DNA from: Papaver somniferum | Taxonomy: Eukaryota > Streptophyta > Magnoliopsida > Ranunculales > Papaveraceae | Direction of reading: 5' to 3' | NCBI RefSeq assembly: GCF_003573695.1 | Contig: NC_039365.1 | Location: forward strand, 83,741,089-83,805,088 | DNA length: 64,000 bases | Shown: one piece after another, positions 1-10,226 of the stretch | Position numbering within the stretch: the stretch's first letter is position 1 | Layout: every line of letters begins with the position of its first letter | The notes under the pieces: model-generated | What the model saw: only the letters and a program-made list of their open reading frames with translations | Databases searched by the model: none | Told to the model about the DNA's origin: nothing | Program-made: the position numbers and the translations under genes

Positions 1-487
1 ACTACAGTCCAGACCGAAGTTAGTTTGTATTAGTCTAGTGTATGTAGCGGCTTAATACAGTGTGTGTTCAATCTGGACTAGGTCCCGGGGTTTTTCTGCA
101 TTTGCGGTTTCCTCATTAACAAAACTTCTGGTGTCTGTGTTATTTCTTTTCTGCATTATATTTTGTTATATAATTGAAATATCACAGGTTGTGCATTGAA
201 TCAATCGATTGGGAAATCCAACCTTTGGTTGTTGATTGAAATTGATTGATACTTGAACATTGGTCTTTGGTCCGTTCAAGTGATTTCTCTTGTATTCAAT
301 TAGACTCGCAGATTTGCATCTGCTTGAGTAAGTATTGATTCGAGAAAGAGAGATATAACTCTTTGATATACTTTTATTAAGATTGAGTCTGACTATCTAG
401 TTGATTATATTAAAAGTATATTGGAGTTAGACTATACAGATTACTAATCGAAATATTGGGTGTGGTTGTTAGACCCCCGCTTTTTCA
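1..487 (+). repeat. 3' part of a Sirevirus-like LTR (truncated by window edge)
   Basis: This stretch is a close match to the LTR ends at 33661-34483 and 40100-40611. It shares the block GGTCCCGGGGTTTTTCTGCA and the terminus CCCCGCTTTTTCA. The upstream part lies outside the window. The sequence right after position 487 is not a primer-binding site but the end of the PMD pseudogene, so this is a solo LTR or the 3' LTR of an element lying to the left. Confidence 0.85.
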
Positions 488-1631
488 CTAAACATCAGAG
501 ATCCCCCAGTGAGGGAACCTCGGGGGAATCCCTTGATCAAACCCAACCTACCGAGCCGCACGATCAGGATTATAAGACACGACAATGAACTTATCAACAT
601 GAAAACCCGGGAGATAGCCAGGAAACACCGCCATCACTGAATGAAAGTCTGATGCTGCCCAAGAGTTTTGTCGAGTCCAACTCTGCGTCAGGAGATGTGG
701 TGAAGTCGTAATGCGCGGGACCTGATCGACCGTCTTGATAAGGAAACAAAACAAAATACTTGGCCACATCTATGAATTGGGCTATATCTCCCTTCAGTAC
801 CTTACCCCTGCCGTTCCAAAGGGCCATCCGCGAATAGCCGTAAGTAACTGGAACTTTCTTAACCGAGCCGTTATCCTGTTTAACATCTTCTTCGCGGTGA
901 ACTTCTAACTCATTAGGATCAGGCGCATACGGGGAAACATGCTCCCAAGACCATGCTTGCATAAAAGAGGCCGGGATGTAGGTCTCGATCTTATTATTTG
1001 AACCCACTGTCTGGAGGTCTTGGCATAACAAGTCCAAATGTCGATCGGCGCGAGTGGGAAAGGAGACGCCGCGAGATAACAACACTGCCATTAGAACAAG
1101 TTCACTTTTGATTGTATCTTGGGGAGTATACTCGAACACATCGTGACAAAGCCAGATTAGGATATAAGCATCCAATTCAGCACGAGGGTCCGTCTCTTTT
1201 CGCTTAGGAGGGAGCACTTTCCCTTCTACCAACCGTGAAGCCCAATATTTAATCCAAAGGGAAAGGAAGCGCGTCGATTGGTCTTAGTGACCCACTCGGG
1301 ATCTGTTCCCTGCGGTTGAGTTGACGAGCCATGAATCGCCTCATGCGCACGGATAGAACTGGCAAACAAGCGCTCACCCTGTGGACGCGTCGAAGGGGGT
1401 TCTTTCTTCTTCTCTTTGACCAATGTAGCCTTCCCTTTAGTGGCATATGATGGCTCCTTTCTTACTCGCGCCAGTAATCCCCTGTTCCTCTCCTTTTTTC
1501 CCCGACACCTGGTACTTCCTCACCAGCTCACTCCGAGAGGCATCTTTGCAGTACAACAAATAATCCCGCAGCGCCTTGTCCTCATCGGTCAATGCTCCGT
1601 AAACTGCCGCCTCATCGTATGAATGGCTACC
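488..1631 (-). pseudogene. Plant mobile domain (PMD) gene, C-terminal part, frameshifted
   Basis: This is the downstream half of a PMD gene whose 5' half is at 8715-9379; LTR-1 separates them. PMD proteins are plant transposase-related nuclear proteins (MAIN/MAIL1 type). Seen here on the minus strand: reading continues in frame across the LTR-1 site (GSHSYDEAAVYGALTDEDKA). A frame change follows near the A-run at about 1495, a second near 1240, then the PMD-like segment AYILIWLCHDVFEYTP and MAVLLSRG. Near 655 the frame shifts again into YNPDRAAR-stop-VGFDQGIP, which matches the PMD tail motif R-Q-F/V-G-F-D-Q apart from a Gln-to-stop change. The frame ends in TAG at 490-488, exactly at the flanking LTR. 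Introns could explain some shifts, but the nonsense codon cannot be explained that way. Almost certainly non-functional. Confidence 0.75.
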
Positions 1632-3141
1632 TGATAGACACATTTTTGTGTCTAATTTGTCCTCAATGTCAGTATTGTTGGAACTCTATTTTTGTACTAA
1701 TATTGTGTTTTTATGTATTTTTAGGAAATAAACATTTTTGGAAAATTCGGCTCGAAAAGTTGATTTTGGCACCCGGAGGACACGTGTTATTCGGACTCCG
1801 AAGTTTGGATAAGGGGTAACCTAATTACTAAGGGGCACCCCTAGGTCACCCCCAAGGCATCTGCTATTCGCACCCCAGTCCAGGATAAGGGGCACCTTCT
1901 TCAACAATTCAAATTCTCAAAATTGGCGGGAAAAAATTGTCTTGAACTGCCGTGACTAGGGTTGATGATTCTAAGGTGTTCCAATGAGATTCAATGGCCC
2001 AAATTAAATGGGTTTGTTCCTAGGTCCTAGACATAGCTGGTATGGGTGTTGGATTCGGTCAAATTTGGTTAGATAATCGGTGGGAATCAAAACAGGGAAG
2101 ATATTCTCAAATAGGGAAGATATTCTATTTTTGGAATTGTTGGATGAAAGAGACGTGCATGGGTTAACTCTATTGGCTGGAAACTTCTCCTACAACTCAG
2201 AGATGATGCGTGAAAGAGATAAACCAGGAAACAATCTGTAACGAATCAGAGAAATAAAGAAAAAAAATATCGGAAAATATTATTTTATGGCCGGATATTC
2301 TTGGAGTTATTACAAGGATTGGAGTGACCTGTTGTGTATAAATAGGTCCCTAGTGTCGAGAAGAAGGGGCTGTCGAGAGTTTGGGGAGGTTTGGAGGCGA
2401 GCAGAGAGGCGCAGGAGGAGTTGCAGAGAAGTTACCTGCTGCTGCTGCCATTAACACGCCTGAAGAACACGAAGAACGGACTCACAACATCAGTCGTTTA
2501 TCAACAGAAACATCGACTGTCCCTTGTGGGTCGTAGTTCTTCAACGACAACATCACCTCAGCTCTGTCGTTGATTCTGGACGCCTCCTGTGGGTCGCAGA
2601 GTTCTGTTTTACATCAATTTCTTGTATTTCTCTTCATTGTAAAACACTTTTGAGCATCAATGAAATATTTTGAGAACATTTTTACTATGATGAGATAAAC
2701 CCCAACACTGGGGTGATGGAGGAAGCCTTATTTCACACTTGGGTAATTATATTTAATTCTTCTCATGACTTTTGCACTAATTTTAATTGAAATTATGATT
2801 TGAAAAAATTAGTTGTCATTTGATTTGATGCGGCATGCTTAGCTTAGATGATTTGATGCCTCATGCTTAACATTTACAACTAATATTTGGAGAATTTATC
2901 TTGGCAAAAATAAGAGTCAATATATTTTATATATTTACTGAGCTATAATTGTTAAAAGAATCATTATTTGAACCTTAATAAATGAATTCGGTGGAATCCT
3001 AAACCCCAGTACCTCTTGCACCATTGTTAATATTTTTGTGTATATAATTTTTATTAAATCTAAAAAAATCTGCTTTCACAAGTCTGAAAAGAACCCTATT
3101 TTATAACCACTATTACTACAACCCCAGAAAATAAATAATCA
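1632..3141 (+). repeat. LTR-1 5' LTR
   Basis: Begins TGATAGACACATTTTTGTGT and ends AAATAATCA. A TATA box, TATAAATA, is at 2337-2344, and transcription probably starts shortly after it. Directly repeated at 7205-8714. Confidence 0.95.
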
Positions 3142-3161
3142 TTTTGGCGCCGCCGACGCGG
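3142..3161 (+). other. LTR-1 primer-binding site
   Basis: TTTTGGCGCCGCCGACGCGG starts right after the LTR end. The TGGCGCCG core is the type used by many plant Gypsy elements primed by tRNA-Asp; later bases deviate from that site. Confidence 0.75.
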
Positions 3162-4184
3162 ATTTGTGCTTAGGTAGAATTTTAGGTTTTTTTTTTATTA
3201 TTTGTTCCTTTTTACTTTGTCTTTTTGTCTTTGATTTACAGGTTCGAAGTGGAGCACCAAGGACTTGGAGAGGGAAAAGCTTAAAGCGAAAAGCGAAAAA
3301 AAAAAGGACAATTTTAGGATTTAGTTTTTAATTTTTAATTTTTAATTTTTTTTAGAGTGTGTGAGGAAAACTGTAATTTTTTTTTTTTTTTTTTATTTTG
3401 GACTTTGGACTTTAAACAATTGGACTTTATTTTTTTAACCCTACGGAAGGGTAATTAATAAAAAAAAAAATTATAAACTGTGTGCAGGGAAGGACGACGA
3501 TTACTATATCGTCTCGGCCCCTCGGGTTCGCACACGGCATAGGAGTCGTGGCCCGAGTCGACGACAACGGTTCATCGCCCGTCTGGTACGGGAGGTAAGT
3601 CCAATCGAAACACCCGCGAATCTCCTGCAAGTGGGTTACTATCTGCCTTAAGGTGATTATATGTTGAGGACTGAACCGACTGCTTTAATTTCCTAGTAAA
3701 GGGCAAGAATTGGCCGTACAAGATAAGGGTTCGTATTTCATCACCGTTCCCTTCTTGCCCGCCTTAGGTAAACGAAACCTAACACGAACCCAAGCTTAAA
3801 ATCTGATTAGAACGACACCGATAGGGTAACGAGATTGGTAGGAAAATATTTCGAAAAATATTGGTTGCTCTTTTAAGCATACTTCAAAGTTCTTGATGGT
3901 TTCTGTAAGTTGAATGCGTGACTGCGCCGCCTTGTGATAGCGGTGAGGCCTTGGGTATCAAAGCTCCACTGAGCTTCCCTCGACTCGATTCAACTTACAT
4001 TAGCTCGGATTGATTCCAGAGGGGTGTGCTCAAATTGTAACGAATTCCTTTTCGAAGGAATAGAAGCTGGTCTAGAAAACAATCTAAGTGGAGCCATCAT
4101 GCTTTTTGTTTGCTAGATTCTATAGGTTTGATTTGGTCGAGTCAGCCTTGTTTGTGATTGTGTAGAATTCCCTTGCAATTAAGA
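3162..4184 (+). other. LTR-1 untranslated leader
   Basis: About 1 kb with no supported coding sequence. It holds several A or T runs and a segment at about 3490-3600 (GTCTCGGCCCCTCGGGTTCG) that has an inverted-orientation counterpart in LTR-2 near 15500-15540, so this part of the leader is conserved between the two families. Confidence 0.5.
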
Positions 4185-5897
4185 ATGTCGAACTGGTATG
4201 ATAGAAGCCAATACAATGAGTATCGACCTGAATTTGAATATGGACATCATCAGTTTTATGACCATGGTGGGAATAGTAGTTGGGAACGCCAACCTTTTCA
4301 AGGTTATGGTTCATACCATAGTGAGCCCAATTACTATCCACACACGAATTGGTCTTACGAGCAAGTAAATCAGGAATATTATAGTACTAGTCATGCGTTT
4401 TTGGAAAATTACTTAAAAACTAGTCCTGATTATGACATTTCTAAACCTGTTCAATCTCTAGAAGAAACCTACCAACAAATTCGAAGGGAGTATGAACGTG
4501 CAGTTAGTTCAAGAGAAGAGAGTACACAACGGTCTAAGATATTCAATGAGACTTGTGAAAGTATAAGTGTTACGCTCAGTGAAATTCAAGCACGTTTAGA
4601 GGCAGAAAATGAACAGTTAGCTAATGCTGCTCGAAATAATCTAAATTTCCAAAATAGTGTTTCCAATTCTACCCTTGATATCAATAGTGATTATTTGCCC
4701 AATCTAGAGGACGAGGTTAGAATAAAAGACACTACTTATTTAGATAAGGTTCAATCATCTTTTTACTATTATGATGATGAGGATAGTAGTAATGAAGAAT
4801 CTGAAATATGTAGGCATAGTGATCAAGAATCTATTAATCCAATTGAGCTTTATAATGATATTATTTCTAGTTCAAATCCAAATAATTTTTATGATTATTC
4901 ACCTATTCAAAAGGACGAGGATTTGATTAGGGATACCACCGTTTTAGACGATGTAGTTTTTCCTTTTGATTACGAAGCCGATAGTGGTTTAGAGGAACGG
5001 GTTTATTCCGAAAATGCTGTTTTAGAGTCTAGCGACTTAGAAACAATAGTATTAGATGAAGAAGATATACCCGTAGATATGAGTAAAGATGCACTACCTG
5101 ATAATAACTTAGAAGAATCTCTTGAATATTTTAAGGACTCTGAAGATACGGAAATTCAAGAAATAATTAGAGGTCTTTCTAGAGACACTGAAAACTCTAA
5201 GTTTGGGGGTGATTATCACCTTCCTAGTGCCTTACCTTTAACTCTTAGAAAGGTCCCTCACTTGGGACTTGACTTATGTGCCTCAACCATTTTACAAGAT
5301 TACCTTCATACTCGTTTTCCCGAACCTAATGATGTCCAGGAAGAAGTCCAGTCGTTAGAAACCCATCCTCTGGTTGATGTGGTTTGCCTAGGCTATGATA
5401 CCCAGATTGACTTTGTTTTCCCACCAAATAGTTTTCTTCCAACTGTGGGAACGTTTATATTCCAAATGTGTCGAATATTAAGTTGTGAGACTAGACCTAA
5501 ATGCTTTAGGAAATTAGAATCGACACATTTGCTTAAGAATGACCACTACTCTCACTGTGGTCAATTATATAAGTCAAACCTGATTGACTTAAAGGATCCT
5601 CAGTTATTTAGGTTATTATTATTTTGTGATTCTAAGTTCTTATTTGAGTTTTTCCAGACTCTAGGACCTAATAATTTGGATCCAACCTATGAGGAAATGC
5701 ATCCGAGGAAAATATTTTATTTAGACCCTTTCATAGAACCTGAACCGCAATTAGATATAAATATCTTAATCAGGAAACTAGATAAGGGCATGTTATTCTT
5801 GTTCACTTTCTTGGGTTATTGTAGTTTCCTTTGGTCAGTTCTTTTTCGTTTTGAAGACCCACAATTATTTCGACTGTTACTTTATGGTTCGAGTTGA
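4185..5897 (+). CDS. LTR-1 ORF: unrecognised element-encoded protein with DPQLFRL tail
   Basis: An unbroken 570-codon ORF; I start it at the ATG giving MSNWY because LTR-2 has the same start context. Function is not recognised. The first 90 residues are rich in Tyr, Asn, Gln and His; residues about 95-150 look coiled-coil (many Glu, Arg, Gln); about 170-330 is very acidic and contains SPIQKDED. From residue 356 comes the conserved box KVPHLGLDLCAS. The motif DPQLFRLLL occurs twice, at residues 471 and 558, the second just after a hydrophobic segment that could be a membrane span. There is no zinc knuckle and no enzyme motif. Homologues lie in LTR-2, LTR-3 and LTR-4. It could be a very divergent Gag or a captured protein; the sequence does not decide. 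Confidence 0.7.
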   Translation: MSNWYDRSQYNEYRPEFEYGHHQFYDHGGNSSWERQPFQGYGSYHSEPNYYPHTNWSYEQVNQEYYSTSHAFLENYLKTSPDYDISKPVQSLEETYQQIRREYERAVSSREESTQRSKIFNETCESISVTLSEIQARLEAENEQLANAARNNLNFQNSVSNSTLDINSDYLPNLEDEVRIKDTTYLDKVQSSFYYYDDEDSSNEESEICRHSDQESINPIELYNDIISSSNPNNFYDYSPIQKDEDLIRDTTVLDDVVFPFDYEADSGLEERVYSENAVLESSDLETIVLDEEDIPVDMSKDALPDNNLEESLEYFKDSEDTEIQEIIRGLSRDTENSKFGGDYHLPSALPLTLRKVPHLGLDLCASTILQDYLHTRFPEPNDVQEEVQSLETHPLVDVVCLGYDTQIDFVFPPNSFLPTVGTFIFQMCRILSCETRPKCFRKLESTHLLKNDHYSHCGQLYKSNLIDLKDPQLFRLLLFCDSKFLFEFFQTLGPNNLDPTYEEMHPRKIFYLDPFIEPEPQLDINILIRKLDKGMLFLFTFLGYCSFLWSVLFRFEDPQLFRLLLYGSS

Positions 5898-6050
5898 CTA
5901 ATCCTTTCCTAAGTCTGGCTGAAGACTTTAAACTTAGCACTTCTTGGGAGGTAACCCAATATTCTTGCAACACGGTAATATCCTTCCTTAACTCTTTTGC
6001 TTCAAATAGTAACAGTTTCTCCTTGTTCATGCTTTTAGTTTCATCTTTAG

Positions 6051-6090
6051 AACATTGAGGACAATGTTAGATTTAAGTTTGGGGGTATGG
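6051..6090 (+). promoter_or_regulatory. LTR-1 internal AGGA hairpin plus PPT-like tract
   Basis: A perfect 7-bp stem with a four-base loop, AACATTG-AGGA-CAATGTT (6051-6068), is followed by AAGTTTGGGGGTATGG (6075-6090). The tract is nearly the same as the true PPT before the 3' LTR, so this may be a second (internal) plus-strand priming site. Confidence 0.55.
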
Positions 6091-6409
6091 GAGAAACTTT
6101 TTAGTTGCAATAAATAAACTCCAGAGCCTAGAAATTTACGCCTATTAAGGATAGCACTAACCAATCTAAGTGGATGGAAACATTTTTGTTTTAGGAGCTG
6201 AGGAACCAATCTGACTAGATGGAAACATCTATAGAGTCTATTCATAAAAGCACAGAGCTCAGGTGTTAGAAATAACATGATAGTTTCACCATATCTCGTC
6301 GAGTCCTTTTCACTTTCTATTTTTAGTTTTCTTTTGTTTCAAGTGATTTGGTGGGGCACACGATTCAAGTTGTTAGCTTTGCTAGGGTGAAATAGAGTGA
6401 CTGAGTTAC

Positions 6410-6410
<1 letters not shown>

Positions 6411-6447
<37 letters not shown>
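6411..6447 (+). repeat. A37 homopolymer
   Basis: Thirty-seven consecutive A residues in the 3' non-coding part of LTR-1. The exact length may be a sequencing or assembly artefact. Confidence 0.8.
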
Positions 6448-6449
<2 letters not shown>

Positions 6450-6661
6450 AAGACCGGACCAGTTAGACCAATCGGAATAAGTATTAACACTTGGATAGCA
6501 ATATGCGTGTGTTCTCCCTGTTTCCGTCGCCTAAGCAAGCGTGGAATGCAGGACCCGTGGGAACTATCGTGTAATCTGCTGACAAGAAGCATGCGCTTGG
6601 ATCAAAAAGATCTATTCATGCCGTTAAGTTAAAAAAAAAAGAGTGAATTGTTATGTGTAGT

Positions 6662-6751
6662 CAACTGCTGGTTCCCTTGTATTTGCCAGTTTGTTGATCT
6701 AGATTTAAGTTATTGACCACTGGTTCCCTTGTATATGCCAGTGTGTTAATA
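6662..6751 (+). repeat. Twin repeat with hairpin potential in LTR-1
   Basis: Two copies of a motif of about 35 bp, core GGTTCCCTTGTAT-TGCCAG, spaced about 55 bp apart. Each can fold by pairing CTGG with CCAG; the second pairs CACTGG with CCAGTG. LTR-2 has the same pair at 13091-13183. Confidence 0.6.
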
Positions 6752-7132
6752 TTAGTCAGACCGGTATCTCAGTCATTTAGGTTAGGTTCACCTTGGCAGA
6801 GGCCTTCAGACAGATATGGGAAACACCGTTCACTTTTCAACCATCTACATTTTTCTTTTTCCATCTTCTTAATCTTTTCATGTGATTAGTCTGACTCCGA
6901 GTATGATGTCCATCGTGAAACTATCTTAGTAGAGCTCTGTCACTTATATGAATTTTAGTATGCTTGAGTGCAAACTCGTGTACATCAATTGGAATTTCGC
7001 ATCAGGGTTCTTCCTCTTAAAGTCAATAATTGTATGCCAACCAAGGAGGTTCTTTAGTGCTTTCCAAGGTTCTGCGTAGATAGCTAGGGTCTGGAGTATT
7101 GGTTTTTGTGGGTACACCTCTGATAAACCCAC

Positions 7133-7204
7133 CCGAGATTAACTCGGTCACTTTTCAAGAATAAATTTGCTCGAGGACTAGCAAATAATAAGTTTGGGGG
7201 TATT
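7133..7204 (+). promoter_or_regulatory. LTR-1 terminal hairpins and 3' PPT
   Basis: CCGAG-ATTAA-CTCGG (7133-7147) is a short stem-loop. TTTGCTCG-AGGA-CTAGCAAA (7166-7185) pairs 7 of 8 positions around an AGGA loop. AAGTTTGGGGGTATT (7190-7204) is the PPT touching the LTR start TGATAG. Confidence 0.6.
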
Positions 7205-8714
7205 TGATAGACACATTTTTGTGTCTAATTTGTCCTCAATGTCGGTATTGTTGGAACTCTATTTTTGTATTAATATTGTGTTTTTATGTATTTTTAGGAA
7301 ATAAACATTTTTGGAAAATTCGGCTCGAAAAGTTGATTTTGGCACCCGGAGGACACGTGTTATTCGGACTCCAAAGTTTGGATAAGGGGTAACCTAATTA
7401 CTAAGGGGCACCCCCAGGTCACCCCCAAGGCATCTGCTATTCGCACCCCAGTCCAGGATAAGGGGCACCTTCTTCAACAATTCAAATTCTCAAAATTGGC
7501 GGGAAAAAATTGTCTTGAACTGCCGTGACTAGGGTTGATGATTCTAAGGTGTTCCAGTGAGATTCAATGGCGCAAATTAAATGGGTTTGTTCCTAGGTCC
7601 TAGACATAGCTGGTATGGGTGTTGGATTCGGTCAAATTTGGTTAGATAATCGGTGGGAATCAAAACAGGGAAGATATTCTCAAATAGGGAAGATATTCTA
7701 TTTTTGGAATTGTTGGATGGAAGAGACGTGCATGGGTTAACTCTATTGGCTGGAAACTTCTCCTACAACTCAGAGATGATGCGTGAAAGAGATAAACCAG
7801 GAAACAATCCGTAACGAATCAGAGAAATAAAGAAAAAAAATATCGGAAAATATTCTTTTATGGAAGGATATTCTTGGAGTTATTACAAGGATTGGAGTGA
7901 CCTGTTGTGTATAAATAGGTCCCTAGTGTCGAGAAGAAGGGGCTGTCGAGAGTTTGGGGAGGTTTGGAGGCGAGCAGAGAGGCGCAGGAGGAGTTGCAGA
8001 GAAGTTACCTGCTGCTGCTGCTATTAACACGCCTGAAGAACACGAAGAACGGACTCACAGCATCAGTCGTTTATCAACAGAAACATCGACTGTCCCTTGT
8101 GGGTCGTAGTTCTTCAACGACAACAGCACCTCAGCTCTGTCGTTGATTCTGGACGCCTCCTGTGGGTCGCAGAGTTCTGTTTTACATCAATTTCTTGTAT
8201 TTCTCTTCATTGTAAAACACTTTTGAGCATCAATGAAATATTTTGAGAGCATTTTTACTATGATGAGATAAACCCCAACACTGGGGTGATGGAGGAAGCC
8301 TTATTTCACACTTGGGTAATTATATTTAATTCTTCTCATGACTTTTGCACTAATTTTAATTGAAATTATGATTTGAAAAAATTAGTTGTCATTTGATTTG
8401 ATGCGGCATGCTTAGCTTAGATGATTTGATGCCTCATGCTTAACATTTACAACTAATATTTGGAGAATTTATCTTGGCAAAAATAAGAGTCAATATATTT
8501 TATATATTTACTGAGCTATAATTGTTAAAAGAATCATTATTTGAACCTTAATAAATGAATTCGGTGGAATCCTAAACCCCAGTACCTCTTGCACCATTGT
8601 TAATATTTTTGTGTATATAATTTTTATTAAATCTAAAAAAATCTGCTTTCACAAGTCTGAAAAGAACCCTATTTTATAAACACTATTACTACAACCCCAG
8701 AAAATAAATAATCA
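7205..8714 (+). repeat. LTR-1 3' LTR
   Basis: Direct copy of 1632-3141, same length, about 16 single-base differences by eye. TATA box at 7910-7917. Its end at 8714 is followed by the target duplication CTACC. Confidence 0.95.
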
Positions 8715-9379
8715 CTACCATGGATAGGTAACCCTTTAAGGGAGACTACATACTCCAAGACTATGGTTGCCTCTCCCCACGCGGTAAAGAGAGTGTGGAC
8801 AGGAGGATCCCAATGACATAAGAGCCGGTTTAAATCACGCCTGCACCGCTTCATTTCACGTTTGAGAGACGAGTTTATAGCTTCATCAATACCTGCCTGA
8901 CGAAGAATCGTCGCGTGACTAGGGTTAGAGAGAATATAAGATGTCCAATGCGGCCATATCAGGTAAGTTTTCGATGTAGAACGAATATCTATAGTAGGAA
9001 GATCATAGTCACCTTGGTGAATCGCCATTCCCGGCACCTTCTTGAATGAGAAAGCAACCGTAGTGTCCGATTTGGGTTGCAAGAGACACCCGAGAGTAGA
9101 TGGATAAGGCAACACATAAGGGTTTAGAAGTCGAGAAATTAAGATATCGCCAAGAAGAATGACGCGCTTACCTCCATGGAGCCCCCTCAACGTTAGGGCG
9201 CATTTTAGATTGGGGTCGCTGGTAAACTCCGCGATTGTATATGACTGACCATCTGCTGGAGAAGGTAGAAGAATCTCGTCCTGCTTCATACACTCAACCT
9301 CTTCAGAATCCGTGCTCATTATTTCTTCAGACTCCTCAGGTTCCTCAGACGAACCACTACTGGTAGAACTACTAGACAT
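8715..9379 (-). pseudogene. Plant mobile domain (PMD) gene, N-terminal part, disrupted by LTR-1
   Basis: Minus-strand reading frame from ATG at 9379. It starts with a Ser/Glu-rich acidic tail (MSSSSTSSGSSEEPEESEE), passes through a long variable region, and reaches the typical PMD motif TLFTAWGEATIVLEYVVSLK followed by GLPIHG. There the frame runs into LTR-1 at 8714. Removing LTR-1 and one copy of CTACC joins it in frame to 1631. About 221 codons are intact here. The protein would be truncated with retrotransposon-encoded residues at its end. PMD genes often occur as transposon-carried or repetitive copies, so this may never have been a host gene. Confidence 0.8.
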
Positions 9380-9456
9380 GGCGCGTGTATAGGTGTTAAG
9401 AGTGAAGGGAAGAAAAAAGCTGTAAAAGAAAGAATGAGGAGAGAACAGATCAATGG

Positions 9457-9470
9457 ATATATATATATAA
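9457..9470 (-). promoter_or_regulatory. Possible TATA box of the PMD gene
   Basis: The minus strand reads TTATATATATATATC about 80 bases upstream of the ATG at 9379, a normal TATA-to-start distance in plants. AT-rich repeats can mimic this. Confidence 0.35.
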
Positions 9471-9639
9471 GTCTCAAGGTTCGAACGTGGCAGTTATGAA
9501 GTGGGAATAATAACTGGAAGAAACTGAAAAGGAGAAGAGGAAAAGAACTGCATGCTGTAGAAAGTGAAACGCCGCTCGGGATCGTGGAGACGATAAAAAG
9601 GGAGAGAACTCTCATCACTGTGTTTATGGGTGAAAACTA

Positions 9640-10226
9640 TTTCTGCTGGTTTTGGTAATTTTGGGTGTGTGTGGATGAGAAATGAATCTAAACCCTAAAC
9701 AAATGCACTGCACGGGAGTGCTTTCTGATTCGAGAGATCAATCTATACAATTCTGTCCTAAACCAAGAAATGGCCGTTCCAGACTTGCTTCGGTCACAAA
9801 GTGAAGGAGATATGGTTGATCTTAGGGAGAGAAGCGAAGAAGGTGTTGAGATTGTGAAGGTGTTGGCTTCTTATGACTTGTATCAGAATGATGAACTGGC
9901 TTGAAATAATGTAAGCAATCAGCTCTGGATTTTTTCTGGATACGGATGACAACACTTGTTTTTTCTGTGTTTTTTTTAGTATTGTTTGGAAGTAGGCGAA
10001 GGACCTATTTATATAAGTCATTGAGCGCAAACACTCATCTCGTAGGAAGTGAAGGAAGTTGAGTGATGGAGTAATGGGGTCGTGTAGGTGATTGCACGAT
10101 CACGTCTTAGCCCACTTACCTCATACTCTTAACCGTCCATGCCTCCTGACAAGTTCTTGTAAATGAGCGCTTTGCACACCGCACGCTATAAACCGCTAGA
10201 CCAATACCCCAGTAAGTATCCCCCAG
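9640..10226 (-). repeat. Probable LTR and PPT of a minus-strand Gypsy-like element
   Basis: On the minus strand a purine-rich tract, AACTGGGGGATACTTAC, ends at about 10212 and is followed by TGGGGTATTGG, which looks like a PPT/LTR junction. A TATA box TATATAAATAG lies at 10005-10015. The far LTR boundary is not visible; 9640 is a guess. Confidence 0.35.

Larger units (their letters stand above)
5898..7204 (+). other. LTR-1 3' non-coding region
   Basis: About 1.3 kb between the ORF and the 3' LTR without a supported gene. It holds the internal hairpin/PPT module (6051-6090), an A37 run (6411-6447), the twin repeat (6662-6751) and the terminal hairpin/PPT module (7133-7204). Much of 6750-7110 aligns by eye with the matching part of LTR-2 (12700-13080, minus strand). 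Confidence 0.6.
1632..8714 (+). mobile_element. LTR-1: complete non-autonomous Gypsy-like LTR retrotransposon
   Basis: 7083 bp with LTRs 1632-3141 and 7205-8714 (1510 bp each, TG...CA). A perfect 5-bp target duplication CTACC lies at 1627-1631 and 8715-8719. Primer-binding site at 3142, single large ORF 4185-5897, PPT at 7190-7204. I see no protease, integrase, reverse transcriptase or RNase H anywhere inside. By eye the two LTRs differ at about 16 positions (roughly 1 percent), so the insertion is recent. It sits in the coding sequence of the PMD gene, in the opposite orientation. It is the relative of LTR-2 (10908-16554): the ORF, the 3' non-coding region and the LTR core are all alignable. 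Confidence 0.95.

Noticed and set aside
2391..2573. 60-codon frame in both LTR-1 LTRs (also 7964-8146)
   Set aside because: Its conservation follows simply from the LTR pair; no start context or homologue supports it.
6411..6447. A37 run as the poly-A tail of a retroposed gene or SINE
   Set aside because: No target duplication or retroposed body is seen on either side; it lies inside LTR-1 non-coding sequence.
9319..9618. 99-codon minus-strand frame upstream of the PMD start
   Set aside because: It overlaps the PMD N-terminus in another frame and spans the putative TATA box; most likely 5' leader.
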